DNA from: Clostridia bacterium
GTDB lineage: Bacteria > Bacillota > Clostridia > Peptostreptococcales > Anaerovoracaceae
NCBI GenBank assembly: GCA_910575405.1
Contig: CAJTER010000004.1
Location: 83,002-147,001, forward strand
Direction of reading: 5' to 3'
DNA length: 64,000 nucleotides
In this document: positions 25,314-33,719 of the stretch, in pieces
Position numbering within the stretch: the first letter of the stretch is position 1
How the letters are laid out: each line of letters starts with the position of its first letter
Notes under the pieces: model-generated
What the model was told of the DNA's origin: nothing
Database searches by the model: none
Seen by the model: the letters and a program-made list of their open reading frames with translations, nothing else
Made by a program: the position numbers and the translations under genes

Positions 25314-26445
25314 ACTAAAAAAATCAATCGCCATGCCCATGCTGTGGGGCTTTCTGGCGGTCTGCCTTCTGTTTAACATCTGCCTTGCCGCAGGATACCG
25401 CTATAAAATCGTTGATTACCCCTTCTTTTCCTATGTAAGAGATGCTGCCTCAGAGGCTGGAATCATAGTCAATAAAGAATTTTCCCAAAAGCTGACCGCC
25501 ATGCCAGATAGTCCGCAGAAAAAGCGCCTCGCTTCGGATGCTGCCGCCGCGCAGCCGGTCTTCGCGGGCTACGATACTTCCTATCTGGCTGAGGCCTATA
25601 TCAATTTGTACGATATCTCCGGCAAATGGGCACACCTGATGAAAGCAAAATATGAAAATCTCCAGCATGCCGTGCAGAGGCTGGATGCTGCCGGAGCGGA
25701 ATTTTCCCTTTATGCGGCCAGTGAAACTCCCCGCATGCATAATCTGCTCTTCGGCGTCATGCTGCGGGCCATCATCACCGAGACCTGCATCCTGGCCGCC
25801 CTCATCATGCTCCACCTGTGCGCCTATGAACGCCAGAATAAAACGGAGCGGATGATCTATTCCTCCAAAACCGGACGCTCGGTTTTCCACTACAAGCTCA
25901 GGGCCGGATTTCTCACATCGATCTTCTGTTTTGCCCTCATCGCCGCAGTAAGCCTGATTGTTTATTTTGCCCTCTTTGACTACTCGCAGCTATGGAGCTG
26001 CAATGTGTCCAGCGGGTTCAACTATGTTTCCGACCGGGCCGGGCTGAAACCGGTTCTCACCTGGGTTTCCTTTACCGTAGCCGGATATCTTTTCGCCATG
26101 CTGGGGCTTGGCCTCCTGCTTAGCCTTGTCTTTGCCATGATGGGAGCGGTTATCGGCCTCCTTCTGCGGAGCAGCTACACAGGCATGCTGCTGTTTTTTC
26201 TCGCCTGCCTGGCCATGCTGGCTATCCCCTATATGTTTTCGGAAGCCGGAATCTGGGGCGGCTATTTTCTGGCTCAGCTTTCCCCGGTCACCCTCTGGTT
26301 TTCCTCGCCATACTGGCTGACGGATATGGGAAGCCTTTCCATCATTCCCCTTCACGAAACAGCCGGCATCGCCGCAAATATCGTCCTCTGGGGACTGCTG
26401 TTATTCGTTTCCTACCGCTATATGAAAAGAAAGGATGTGCTATAA
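25294..26445 (+). CDS. ABC-2 type permease, subunit 1
   Basis: A 383-aa membrane protein: a first span at about 12-33, a long external loop (about 34-190), then five or six spans and a C-terminal basic tail YRYMKRKDVL. I placed the start at GTG 25294, 8 nt after GGAGAAGG; ATG 25300 two codons later is equally possible. Overlaps the ATPase gene by 20 nt. The topology (one span, large loop, cluster of spans) is that of half-exporter permeases. Confidence 0.8.
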   Translation: MYMIKNELKKSIAMPMLWGFLAVCLLFNICLAAGYRYKIVDYPFFSYVRDAASEAGIIVNKEFSQKLTAMPDSPQKKRLASDAAAAQPVFAGYDTSYLAEAYINLYDISGKWAHLMKAKYENLQHAVQRLDAAGAEFSLYAASETPRMHNLLFGVMLRAIITETCILAALIMLHLCAYERQNKTERMIYSSKTGRSVFHYKLRAGFLTSIFCFALIAAVSLIVYFALFDYSQLWSCNVSSGFNYVSDRAGLKPVLTWVSFTVAGYLFAMLGLGLLLSLVFAMMGAVIGLLLRSSYTGMLLFFLACLAMLAIPYMFSEAGIWGGYFLAQLSPVTLWFSSPYWLTDMGSLSIIPLHETAGIAANIVLWGLLLFVSYRYMKRKDVL

Positions 26446-27531
26446 ATGCTGCTGAAACTGGAATTAAAGAAAATATGGAATCCGAAAATCCTGCTGTTCC
26501 TTTTGCTCGCCGGGCTGCTGTTTGGCTTTCTGTTTTTAGAACAGTCTCTGCGCTACTTTCCAAACGGCCCTGTTGCCGCAGCGCAGTACCAGTTGATGGA
26601 GCTGTGGACGGAAGAGTACGGCACGCAGCTGGATGAAAAGGAACACGCGGACGCTGCAGAGCGGCTGAAAAAGGAGCTGGGCGTGACCGATCCGGCCGTG
26701 GACAGTGACGCTCTGGATGAATACGCAAAAGACAGCGGAGAACTGCAGCAGCAGTGGGCAGGCGCTCTGTACGCCTATGACATCCGAAAGGATGAGCTGA
26801 AGAGCGTTTTGAAAAACCCGGCTCACACCACTGCCCAAAAGGAGCGCGCCTCCTATATGCTGAAAGAAGACAAGAAGAATGGGATTATCCCCTATGAAGT
26901 GCCGCAGCACGCTACCGAATACTGGAGATGGGTCTCCGTTTTTATCACACTTTCTGTCATGCTGCTCCTTGCCCCTGCCGTCACGCGGGACACACTGACA
27001 GGCGTGCGCAGGCTACAATATACCAGCAGGCGGGGGCGGAAGATCCTGAGAACGCAATTTTCTGCCATGCTCCTGTCGGCGACCGGTATTACGCTGGTGG
27101 AACTGCTGGTTTTCGGCGTTCTCTACCTGTGCCTGGGGCCCTGGCATTTTCACAGCAGCCCCATCAACAGCTTTTTCTACGGGCTGATGTACTGGTTCGA
27201 TCTGAGCTTTGGCCAGTATCTGGGGTGCATCCTTCTGATCATGGTGCTCCTCGCAGCCGGCGGAGCCGGGACAGCCTTCTTTTTCTCTTGCTTCAGCCGC
27301 ACCTACATCTCCCTGATGCTCAAAATCATTCCCGTCTTTGTATTGCTGGCCGCCCTGGGCGCCAAGGGCATCGGCTGGCTGTTCAGCTTTGATAATCCTA
27401 TGAATATGATGACCGGCATCACGGGAATTGAGCTGTATGCTGCCGCGGCGGCCTTTGCCGCAGGAATGGCCTTAAGCCTCATCGCTTTGAAGCTCAAATC
27501 TTCTGTCTCTGATAAGGATACGGCGGCCTGA
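26446..27531 (+). CDS. ABC-2 type permease, subunit 2
   Basis: A 361-aa membrane protein starting immediately after the stop of the previous gene. Same plan as subunit 1: N-terminal span (16-34), acidic external loop (40-165), then six spans including SLMLKIIPVFVLLAALGAKG. The pair with the ATPase forms an exporter, perhaps for antimicrobial peptide or envelope-stress relief given sigma control; substrate unknown. Confidence 0.8.
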   Translation: MLLKLELKKIWNPKILLFLLLAGLLFGFLFLEQSLRYFPNGPVAAAQYQLMELWTEEYGTQLDEKEHADAAERLKKELGVTDPAVDSDALDEYAKDSGELQQQWAGALYAYDIRKDELKSVLKNPAHTTAQKERASYMLKEDKKNGIIPYEVPQHATEYWRWVSVFITLSVMLLLAPAVTRDTLTGVRRLQYTSRRGRKILRTQFSAMLLSATGITLVELLVFGVLYLCLGPWHFHSSPINSFFYGLMYWFDLSFGQYLGCILLIMVLLAAGGAGTAFFFSCFSRTYISLMLKIIPVFVLLAALGAKGIGWLFSFDNPMNMMTGITGIELYAAAAAFAAGMALSLIALKLKSSVSDKDTAA

Positions 27532-27540
27532 CAGGCCGCC
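27522..27540 (+). terminator. Terminator hairpin of the sigma-ABC operon
   Basis: Perfect GGCGGCCT / AGGCCGCC hairpin whose loop holds the permease stop codon, followed by a weak T-rich stretch (CTTCTTT). It also separates the converging PIN gene. Confidence 0.5.
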
Positions 27541-27957
27541 TCAGGCTTCTTTACGTATAATTTCCATCATTTCAGCCGGGGTTACAATAAAGTCCCGCAC
27601 GGGATAATGCTTTTGATTTCCGGTAACAAGATAGGCATCATCTTCTCTTTTTTCCATTACAACTTCATAAAATATGAGATCATCCATATCAGCCAGCAGC
27701 TCGCCTGTAGGCTGGGGATATACTCTGATACCGTACCGCTTCACTGCATTTAAAAGCAACTGTATGGTTTCATCCAGAAAATGAAACTTATCCCGTCCGA
27801 GAACCTCCTCATATTCTCTGAGGATATCTTCATGATATAGAGGAGTAATCTCACCATCCATCACTGCATCAAACACCTGCACCGTCGCTGCATCTGCGTT
27901 TTTTGAAAGAAGCGCAGAGACAAAAACATTTGTGTCAATGACAGCATAAACCTTCAT
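27541..27957 (-). CDS. PIN domain toxin (COG1569 type)
   Basis: A 138-aa PIN-fold RNase. Catalytic acidic residues visible: D8 (AVIDTNVFVSALL), the E-E pair at IL-REYEEVL, and the D-D at EKREDDAYLVTGNQKHYP. Such toxins cleave RNA in the cytosol when freed from the antitoxin. It follows the RelB/DinJ antitoxin by 4 nt. Confidence 0.85.
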   Translation of the reverse strand: MKVYAVIDTNVFVSALLSKNADAATVQVFDAVMDGEITPLYHEDILREYEEVLGRDKFHFLDETIQLLLNAVKRYGIRVYPQPTGELLADMDDLIFYEVVMEKREDDAYLVTGNQKHYPVRDFIVTPAEMMEIIRKEA

Positions 27958-27961
27958 CGAG

Positions 27962-28258
27962 CTACCTCTTTCTTTCCGCTCTGACTGCCGCTATTTCACC
28001 GTTTATTTCCTCCAGGGACATCTCCGGGAGATCCGCAGCCTGCCGTCTTAATTCATAAAAAGCCCGTTTGGCCTCAGCCCGTGTAATGGTGTCTTCCGGA
28101 AGTACTGCTTCAAAGGGAAGGCCCTTCACCATTTTACTTCTCGCCATAAACATACGAAAAGCAGTAGGCAAATCCATACCAAGGGTCTCATAAATTTCTG
28201 CCACTTCCTGTTTTAAAGACTTATCTGCGCGGAATTGTATCAATACCTGTTCAGCCAT
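27962..28258 (-). CDS. RelB/DinJ family antitoxin
   Basis: A 98-aa antitoxin: N-terminal ribbon-helix-helix QVLIQFRADKSLKQEVAEIY, LGMDLPTAFRMFMARSKMVK and KGLPFEA are the classic DinJ blocks; the C-terminal charged half should wrap the toxin. Start at ATG 28258 behind AGGAGGAGG. RelB/DinJ usually partners a RelE/YafQ toxin; here it is joined to a PIN toxin. Confidence 0.88.
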   Translation of the reverse strand: MAEQVLIQFRADKSLKQEVAEIYETLGMDLPTAFRMFMARSKMVKGLPFEAVLPEDTITRAEAKRAFYELRRQAADLPEMSLEEINGEIAAVRAERKR

Positions 28259-28456
28259 GACGTTATACCTCCTCCTATCAAACATTTTGCAGTTGCTTTG
28301 CATGTGTTTATAATGATATTATATGATATTTGACAGATTTCTTCAAGAAAATTCGTAAAAATAGATTCTCAGCCCGAATCCGCAAATCCCCACTGAAGCC
28401 CAAAGGCAGGGTCATTATTTTTACCTGCTCGCCCTGAGGGCTTCCATACGCAAAAA

Positions 28457-28501
28457 GGAGCTGCGCGCAAACCGGTTTTGCTGGTTTGCGCGGCAGCCCC
28501 T
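28457..28501 (-). terminator. Terminator of the frlB-ABC operon
   Basis: Long stem: GGAGCTGCGCGCAAACC (28457-28473) pairs with 28483-28501 with one bulge; on the minus strand TTTTTG follows. 43 nt past the binding-protein stop. Confidence 0.8.
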
Positions 28502-28543
28502 GCCAATTCTTTCAGCCCATGCGGTATTCAGATCAATGATGGT

Positions 28544-29623
28544 TTACTGATTTTCTTCTGACATGAGCATGGTCCAGTATTTATCATACGTCTTGGCAGC
28601 ATCGCCGATGTCAAGCTGTAGGAAGTAATTTTCCTTCATCTTGGTTGGGATATCAATTGCAGGATGCTTTTTGTAGGAATCCGGCATCAGCGCAACGGCA
28701 GCCTCGTTAGGGCAGGAATACAGATGATCATCCTGCATATTGTCTGCCATATTCTGTGCGTCCAAGATAAAGTTGAGGAATTTTTCCGCATTTTCCTTGT
28801 TCTTAGCGCCCTTTGGAATAACGAATTCATCAACACCCAGCTGTATCGCATCCTTCAGTTCTGCAACCTTCAGATTTTCCGCAGCATCAAAGGCTCTTGA
28901 GGCCTGCCCGTCAAAGAAGAGTCCAACGGAAGCTCCACCGTTAATGATCAGCTTTTCAGCGCTGTCAGAATCGAATAAGGTTACGTTGGCAACGTATTTC
29001 TGCAACCACTCGTATGCTTCTTTGATTTCCTTGTCATTGGTGCTGTTGGGATCATAGCCTAAGGATACCAGGGCAACCGGGAACAGATTACGTATTCCGG
29101 TTACAGAAGCGATCTGACCCTTGAGCTTTGGATCCAGCAGATCCTTGTACTCGTCGATTTCCACAGGACAAGTCTTTTCGTTATAAATTACGTATACATA
29201 GTTCATGAAGTACGGAATAGCATACTTGTTTTCCGGGTCAAATTCTCTGTTCTTGTAAGCGTCGCCCAGGTTTTTCAGATTCGGAATATTCTCCAGATTG
29301 ATTTCTTCCAGATATCCGCCCTTGATGAGTCCTGTCATATCCGCATCGCATGGCATTACCAGGTCATACTGTTCGCCGCCGCCGGATGTGATTTTAGCAG
29401 TAGCTTCTTCCGATGTACTCATGTAGGAAAAGTTTACTTTAATTCCAGTCTCCTCTGTAAACTTATCTACCATTTTCTGCGACATATAATCCGACCACAT
29501 ATAGACATTTACTTCACCAGCATCTTTGCTGTCTCCACTGTCTCCACCGCCTCCGCAGGCAGCTAAGGAGAAGACCATCAGCCCCGACAGGGCAAGTGCA
29601 AGGAATTTTTTTCGCATTTTCAT
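28544..29623 (-). CDS. PotD-like substrate-binding lipoprotein, predicted fructosamine binder
   Basis: A 359-aa periplasmic-type binding protein of the PotD/PotF family. Lipobox LAAC with Gly/Ser linker at residues 18-30. Family blocks: NVYMWSDYMSQKMVDKFTEE, AIPYFMNYVYVIYNE, LVSLGYDPNSTNDKEIKEAY and FVIPKGAKNKENAEKFLNFI. By my own alignment from memory with E. coli PotD, the acidic pair of Asp168/Glu171 is replaced by TGIRNLF, Trp229 by Phe and Trp255 by Gly, while the Asp257 equivalent stays. This argues against a polyamine ligand. Start: ATG 29623, 7 nt after GGAGG, not the upstream ATG that contains the GGAGG. Last gene of the frlB operon. Confidence 0.85.
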   Translation of the reverse strand: MKMRKKFLALALSGLMVFSLAACGGGGDSGDSKDAGEVNVYMWSDYMSQKMVDKFTEETGIKVNFSYMSTSEEATAKITSGGGEQYDLVMPCDADMTGLIKGGYLEEINLENIPNLKNLGDAYKNREFDPENKYAIPYFMNYVYVIYNEKTCPVEIDEYKDLLDPKLKGQIASVTGIRNLFPVALVSLGYDPNSTNDKEIKEAYEWLQKYVANVTLFDSDSAEKLIINGGASVGLFFDGQASRAFDAAENLKVAELKDAIQLGVDEFVIPKGAKNKENAEKFLNFILDAQNMADNMQDDHLYSCPNEAAVALMPDSYKKHPAIDIPTKMKENYFLQLDIGDAAKTYDKYWTMLMSEENQ

Positions 29624-29646
29624 TATTTCTTCCTCCATAATTAAAA

Positions 29647-30492
29647 TTAAAAATAAGATTTTATATTCGTTAAGGCTCTCTTTTTAAGGAGCGCCTGAAC
29701 AGCATTGTTAATCAGAATTCCCACCAGCAGAACCAGCACCATCAGAGTCGTCAGTGCGTTTACTTCTGGCGAAAGCCCTGTCTTTACCATGGACAGAATC
29801 TTGACCGGCAGAGTCGTGGCATAAGGTCCTGCGACAAAGTTACTGATGATAACATCGTCGATGGACAGGGTAAAGGACATAAAGGCGCCTGACATAATTC
29901 CCGGAATCAGCAGGGGCAGCGTAACCCGGAAAAAGGTTATCAGCCGGTTTGCCCCCAGATCCATTGAAGCTTCCTCAATGGACAGATCCATACCCGCGAT
30001 TCTTCCCCGCATAATGATGACCACAAATGGAATGCAAAAGGTTGCATGGGACAGGATCATGGTCGTCATTCCCAGAGGGAAATTGGCAATTTCAAAAAGC
30101 ATGAGCAGGGAAATACCCAGTACTACCTCCGGCACAACGATGGGAATGTACAGGGAGTTGCTGATAACGCTTTTCAGCTTGAACTCAAACCGAACAAGTC
30201 CCAGAGCGCCGATGGTTCCGATTATAACGGAAATGATGGTCGCCGCAACCGCTACGATGAGGGAAATACCCAGATATCCCACCAGATCCGAATTGGTAAA
30301 CAGCTTTTCATACCATTCTGTAGTAAACCCATTCCAGTAATAATTGTTTTTCTGATCATTAAAGGAATAGATAACCATTACAATAATGGGGACGTAGATA
30401 AATAAGTATACCAAAAAGGCATATACGTTGCTCACTCTTCCCCACAGCCTTTTCTTTCTCAGTCTTTTGCTGAGCCTCTTTTCTCCTGCCAT
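29647..30492 (-). CDS. ABC importer permease, PotC type
   Basis: A 281-aa six-span permease with the EAA loop EEASMDLGANRLITFFRVTLP that docks the ATPase, and the family ends GLSPEVNALTTLMVLVLLV. Starts directly after the stop of the PotB-type gene. Partner of the genes at 30493 and 31398. Confidence 0.92.
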   Translation of the reverse strand: MAGEKRLSKRLRKKRLWGRVSNVYAFLVYLFIYVPIIVMVIYSFNDQKNNYYWNGFTTEWYEKLFTNSDLVGYLGISLIVAVAATIISVIIGTIGALGLVRFEFKLKSVISNSLYIPIVVPEVVLGISLLMLFEIANFPLGMTTMILSHATFCIPFVVIIMRGRIAGMDLSIEEASMDLGANRLITFFRVTLPLLIPGIMSGAFMSFTLSIDDVIISNFVAGPYATTLPVKILSMVKTGLSPEVNALTTLMVLVLLVGILINNAVQALLKKRALTNIKSYF

Positions 30493-31386
30493 TTAGCCCA
30501 CCTCCAGCTCATCCAACTTGCCGACTCTGGTGTAGATCCACATCATAGCCAAGGTGATGAGAATCAGCAGGATAGCCAGCGACGCTCCGAACGGCCAGTT
30601 TTTCGTCATCAGGAACTGATTTTTAATCAGAGTACCGATGAGCATAACCTTTCCGCCTCCCAGCATTTCCGGTACATAATACATACCCAGAGATGGGATG
30701 AATACCAGAAGAACGCAGCCTACGATTCCCGGCATGGTCAGAGGAATGGTTACTTTGATGAAGGTCTTTGCCGGGTTTGCTCCCAGATCCTTCGATGCTT
30801 CCAAAAGGGATTTATCCAGCTTCTCAATAGAAGAATAAAGCGGAAGCACGGAAAAAGGCAGCATGGCCGTCAAAAGACCCATAATCACAATCCCGTCGCT
30901 AAAGAGAAAGTCGACAGGCTCTGATACAATTCCCAGCTTTAAAAGCAGCAAATTCAAAAACCCGTTGGGCATTCCCAGCTGGTTGATGCTGAAAAGACGC
31001 ACCAGAGAGCTGGTCCAGTAAGGAATCATGACCAGCATCAAAAGCTTTGCCGCCAGCTTAGACGGCTTGCTCGCTATGTAATAAGCAAGCGGGTATCCAA
31101 CTACCAGACAGATAACGGTTGTCAGAAACGCCAGCTTCAGCGACTTCCAGATTACCTTCAGATAGAGAGGCTGTATCATTTCCTTATAATTATCTGTCGT
31201 AAAGGTGTATTCAATATTGCCATAAACATCTCTGCTCATAAAGCTGATAAACAGTATGTACAGCAGCGGCAGCATAACAAAGATAATCATCCATATAGAA
31301 ATCGGCCCTGCCGTACTGACAACAGGTAAATTTCTCTTCAGAAAACTCTTTTTCGGTGCAAGAGTCATTGCATTATTCTCACTCAC
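30493..31386 (-). CDS. ABC importer permease, PotB type
   Basis: A 297-aa six-span permease: cytoplasmic N-terminus, WMIIFVMLPLLYILFISF first span, EAA loop LEASKDLGANPAKTFIKVTIP, then MYYVPEMLGGGKVMLIGTLI. Eleven nt after the ATPase gene, no gap to the PotC-type gene. Confidence 0.92.
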   Translation of the reverse strand: MSENNAMTLAPKKSFLKRNLPVVSTAGPISIWMIIFVMLPLLYILFISFMSRDVYGNIEYTFTTDNYKEMIQPLYLKVIWKSLKLAFLTTVICLVVGYPLAYYIASKPSKLAAKLLMLVMIPYWTSSLVRLFSINQLGMPNGFLNLLLLKLGIVSEPVDFLFSDGIVIMGLLTAMLPFSVLPLYSSIEKLDKSLLEASKDLGANPAKTFIKVTIPLTMPGIVGCVLLVFIPSLGMYYVPEMLGGGKVMLIGTLIKNQFLMTKNWPFGASLAILLILITLAMMWIYTRVGKLDELEVG

Positions 31387-31397
31387 AGCCGCACCTC

Positions 31398-32462
31398 CTA
31401 TGCCTTGATTCCTGTGGCGTCATCCGGCTCCCAGTACAGATAGATATCGTCCCCTTCTTTCAGGTCCTTGTTCTGTTTTACCCGGTTTATCTTCACATCA
31501 TAACCATCCTCCATGGTTACGAGCGTGCGGTACTGAGCCCCCACGAAGATGACGTTTTTAACGGTTCCCCTGAGACTGAAGCCGTCTACCGGCTCCTTGC
31601 TGTATTTCATGACCTCGGGCCTTACACAGATGTGCATTTCCTCGCCAGGCTCAAAGCCGGAAAGCTCCAGCTTTGCCTTTCCAAGGGTAGTTGCCACCCC
31701 TCCAATGCCGTTTTCCAGAGACTCCAGCTTTCCTGTAAAGAGGTTGGACTCTCCGATAAAGTTTGCTACAAATCTGGTCTTCGGGGCTTTGTAAATTTCA
31801 TCAGGAGATGCAAGGTGCTCAATGACACCTCCGTTCATAACCGCGATCCGGTCGCTCATAGTCATAGCTTCCTCCTGATCGTGGGTAACGTATACAAAGG
31901 TAATATGAAGCTGCTTCTGCAGGCGCTTGAGCTCAATCTGCATCTGCTTTCTCAGCTGCAGATCCAACGCACCCAAAGGTTCGTCCAGAAGAAGAACCTT
32001 TGGATTGTTGATGAGGGCCCTGGCAATAGCGACTCTCTGTTTCTGTCCGCCTGACATCATATCCGGCTTTCTGCCTTCAAATCCCATGAGTTGAACCAGC
32101 TCCAGCATTTCCTTTACTCTGCGGGTTATTTCACTTTTTGGTACTTTTTTTACAGTCAGGCCATAAGCAATGTTATCAAATACCGTCATATGAGGAAACA
32201 GGGCATAGCTCTGAAAGACCGTATTGACATCCCGCTCGTAAGCTTCCTTATCCTCTACCCGTTCTCCCTGAACCTCTATGGTTCCGTTAGTCGCATCCTC
32301 AAATCCCGCGACCATACGCAAAATGGTAGTTTTACCGCACCCGGAAGGGCCCAGCAGTGTCAGGAATTCACCTTCGTTAATATCCAAATTCAGATCCTTG
32401 ATTACGTGGTTGTCTCCAAAGAACTTGTTTACCTTTTTCAGTGAAACAATATGCTCGGCCAT
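31398..32462 (-). CDS. ABC importer ATPase, PotA type
   Basis: A 354-aa ATPase: Walker A LLGPSGCGKTTIL, Q-loop VFQSYALFPHMTVFDN, signature MSGGQKQRVAIARAL, Walker B VLLLDEPLGALD, H-loop VTHDQEEA. The C-terminal TOBE domain (about 240-350) includes MHICVRPEVMK. Energises uptake through the PotB/PotC-type channel. 21 nt after frlB, so the importer and the deglycase are one transcript. Confidence 0.93.
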   Translation of the reverse strand: MAEHIVSLKKVNKFFGDNHVIKDLNLDINEGEFLTLLGPSGCGKTTILRMVAGFEDATNGTIEVQGERVEDKEAYERDVNTVFQSYALFPHMTVFDNIAYGLTVKKVPKSEITRRVKEMLELVQLMGFEGRKPDMMSGGQKQRVAIARALINNPKVLLLDEPLGALDLQLRKQMQIELKRLQKQLHITFVYVTHDQEEAMTMSDRIAVMNGGVIEHLASPDEIYKAPKTRFVANFIGESNLFTGKLESLENGIGGVATTLGKAKLELSGFEPGEEMHICVRPEVMKYSKEPVDGFSLRGTVKNVIFVGAQYRTLVTMEDGYDVKINRVKQNKDLKEGDDIYLYWEPDDATGIKA

Positions 32463-32483
32463 TGTTCTTTCCTCCCACTGTTT

Positions 32484-33494
32484 TTAATATTCAAACTGTC
32501 TGTAATAGCGGCGGAAATCCAGGCTATGTCCGGTATTCAGTTCATAATGAGCAGCCAGACGTTCGGTTACCAGAGATGTCAGGATCATCGGTGAGCAGAT
32601 TACACGGAATTCGTCATCAATGCCCCTCAGATCATAATCCTTTGTATCAATTACGACCAGTTTATCCGTAATCTTTTCGCAGAACCGTTCTACCCGGTTA
32701 TCGAGAGCGCGATATTCATCCTCACCCTTAAAGAGGAATACTGGTACATCCTTTTCCACCAGCTCTAAGGTTCCATGGAAAAAGTCTGCCGAAGTTACCG
32801 ACTTGGTGCGTACCCACTGCATTTCTTCCAGAATACACATGGAGAAGAGATATGTCTCGCCCCAGAGAGCACCGGATCCTACGAAAATATTATAAGGCTC
32901 TTTTGCATAAGCTCTTGCGATTTCGGCAGCCCTTGGCTCAAACTCTTCTCTTATCCGCAGCAGATTGTCATGCAGGTTTGCCATCTGATCCGCAAACTTT
33001 TCGTATGCTGGAAATTCCCCTCTATTATTCAGAAGCTTCAGTCCCAGCATGAAGAACATCATGTAGGAATGTTCACAGTCGCCGCATGGATTCGCTACAA
33101 TGTAGTCCAGCTCCTTTGCCAGAGGCGTTTCCATATTTTTCGTAAAGCCTGCTACTTCAATCCCCATTTCCTTGCACATTTTAACAGCTTCCATGATTTC
33201 CTTTGTATCGCCTGAGGCAGAAGCTGTAATTACCAGAGAATCCTTTGTCAGAAAACGCTTATCTTCTTTAATGCACAATTCTGCGGCATTTTCCAGATAA
33301 ATCGGCAGATCCGTGTAATGCTTCATTACATGTACAACCGGATGCCATTCGGCCCATGTTCCGCCGATACCGATTACCACGATATTGTTGTAGCCTCTCT
33401 TTGTTACTGCATCGGCCATTTTTTCGATATCTGCTCTTTTGCTGTAAGCAGTTTTACCTTCTTCCATATATTTCTTCACATCAAAATTTCGCAT
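32484..33494 (-). CDS. frlB: Fructosamine-6-phosphate deglycase (FrlB-type SIS protein)
   Basis: A 336-aa protein with two SIS domains (about 25-165 and 190-330). It cleaves 6-phosphofructose-amines (for example 6-P-fructoselysine) to glucose-6-phosphate and free amine. Match to E. coli FrlB is seen in the second domain: E224-M-Q-W and H240 in DFFHGTLELVEKDVPVFLF have the same 16-residue spacing as the catalytic Glu and His of FrlB/FraB, and the ending RRYYRQFEY is shared. First SIS motif: SASGDTKEIMEAV. GlmS/AgaS-type SIS proteins lack this ending. AGGAGG precedes the ATG; first gene of the operon. Confidence 0.85.
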   Translation of the reverse strand: MRNFDVKKYMEEGKTAYSKRADIEKMADAVTKRGYNNIVVIGIGGTWAEWHPVVHVMKHYTDLPIYLENAAELCIKEDKRFLTKDSLVITASASGDTKEIMEAVKMCKEMGIEVAGFTKNMETPLAKELDYIVANPCGDCEHSYMMFFMLGLKLLNNRGEFPAYEKFADQMANLHDNLLRIREEFEPRAAEIARAYAKEPYNIFVGSGALWGETYLFSMCILEEMQWVRTKSVTSADFFHGTLELVEKDVPVFLFKGEDEYRALDNRVERFCEKITDKLVVIDTKDYDLRGIDDEFRVICSPMILTSLVTERLAAHYELNTGHSLDFRRYYRQFEY

Positions 33495-33542
33495 GATCTT
33501 CGTCCTCCTAAAAAAATGAATTATTAAAGTTTTCTTAATAGT

Positions 33543-33579
33543 AGAATAACAAATTTCACACGAAAAACAAGTTTTTTCG
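33543..33579 (-). promoter_or_regulatory. Promoter and candidate operator of the frlB-ABC operon
   Basis: On the minus strand TTGTTT (33565-33570), 16 bp, TATTCT (33543-33548). The -35 lies in the near-palindrome CGAAAAACAAGTTTTTTCG (33561-33579), a likely site for one of the GntR regulators encoded next door. Confidence 0.45.
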
Positions 33580-33607
33580 CAAATTAAAAGGGCGCCACTT
33601 TGTATAT

Positions 33608-33690
33608 ATTACTATACCAAATTTCGTGCAGCGCTTTTTATCCCTCTAAACATCTATTTTTTCAACGTTTTTTCCCACTATACCAATTTA
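33608..33690. promoter_or_regulatory. Repeated ACTATACCAA motifs between frlB and gntR
   Basis: ACTATACCAAATTT (about 33610) and ACTATACCAATTTA (about 33677) are near-identical direct repeats 67 bp apart; the first also pairs with the nearby TTGTATA to form an AT-rich dyad. This is the look of regulator half-sites. The 206-bp gap (33495-33700) contains no gene. Confidence 0.3.
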
Positions 33691-33692
33691 AA

Positions 33693-33719
33693 ATTTGATG
33701 CTATACAATAGCATCAAAT
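33693..33719 (-). terminator. Hairpin across the end of the gntR gene
   Basis: Perfect 12-bp repeat ATTTGATGCTAT / ATAGCATCAAAT with a 3-nt loop, overlapping the regulator's stop codon and followed on the minus strand by TTTTAAATT. Terminator of the frlD-gntR-gntR unit; an additional operator role is possible. Confidence 0.6.

Noticed and set aside
28544..32462. Plain spermidine/putrescine transporter
   Set aside because: The family match is real, but the operon starts with a FrlB-type deglycase and polyamine-contact residues are mostly changed, so a polyamine role is less likely than fructosamine uptake.
32484..33494. Glucosamine-fructose-6-phosphate aminotransferase or AgaS
   Set aside because: No glutaminase domain, and the Glu/His spacing and C-terminal RRYY...EY fit FrlB better.
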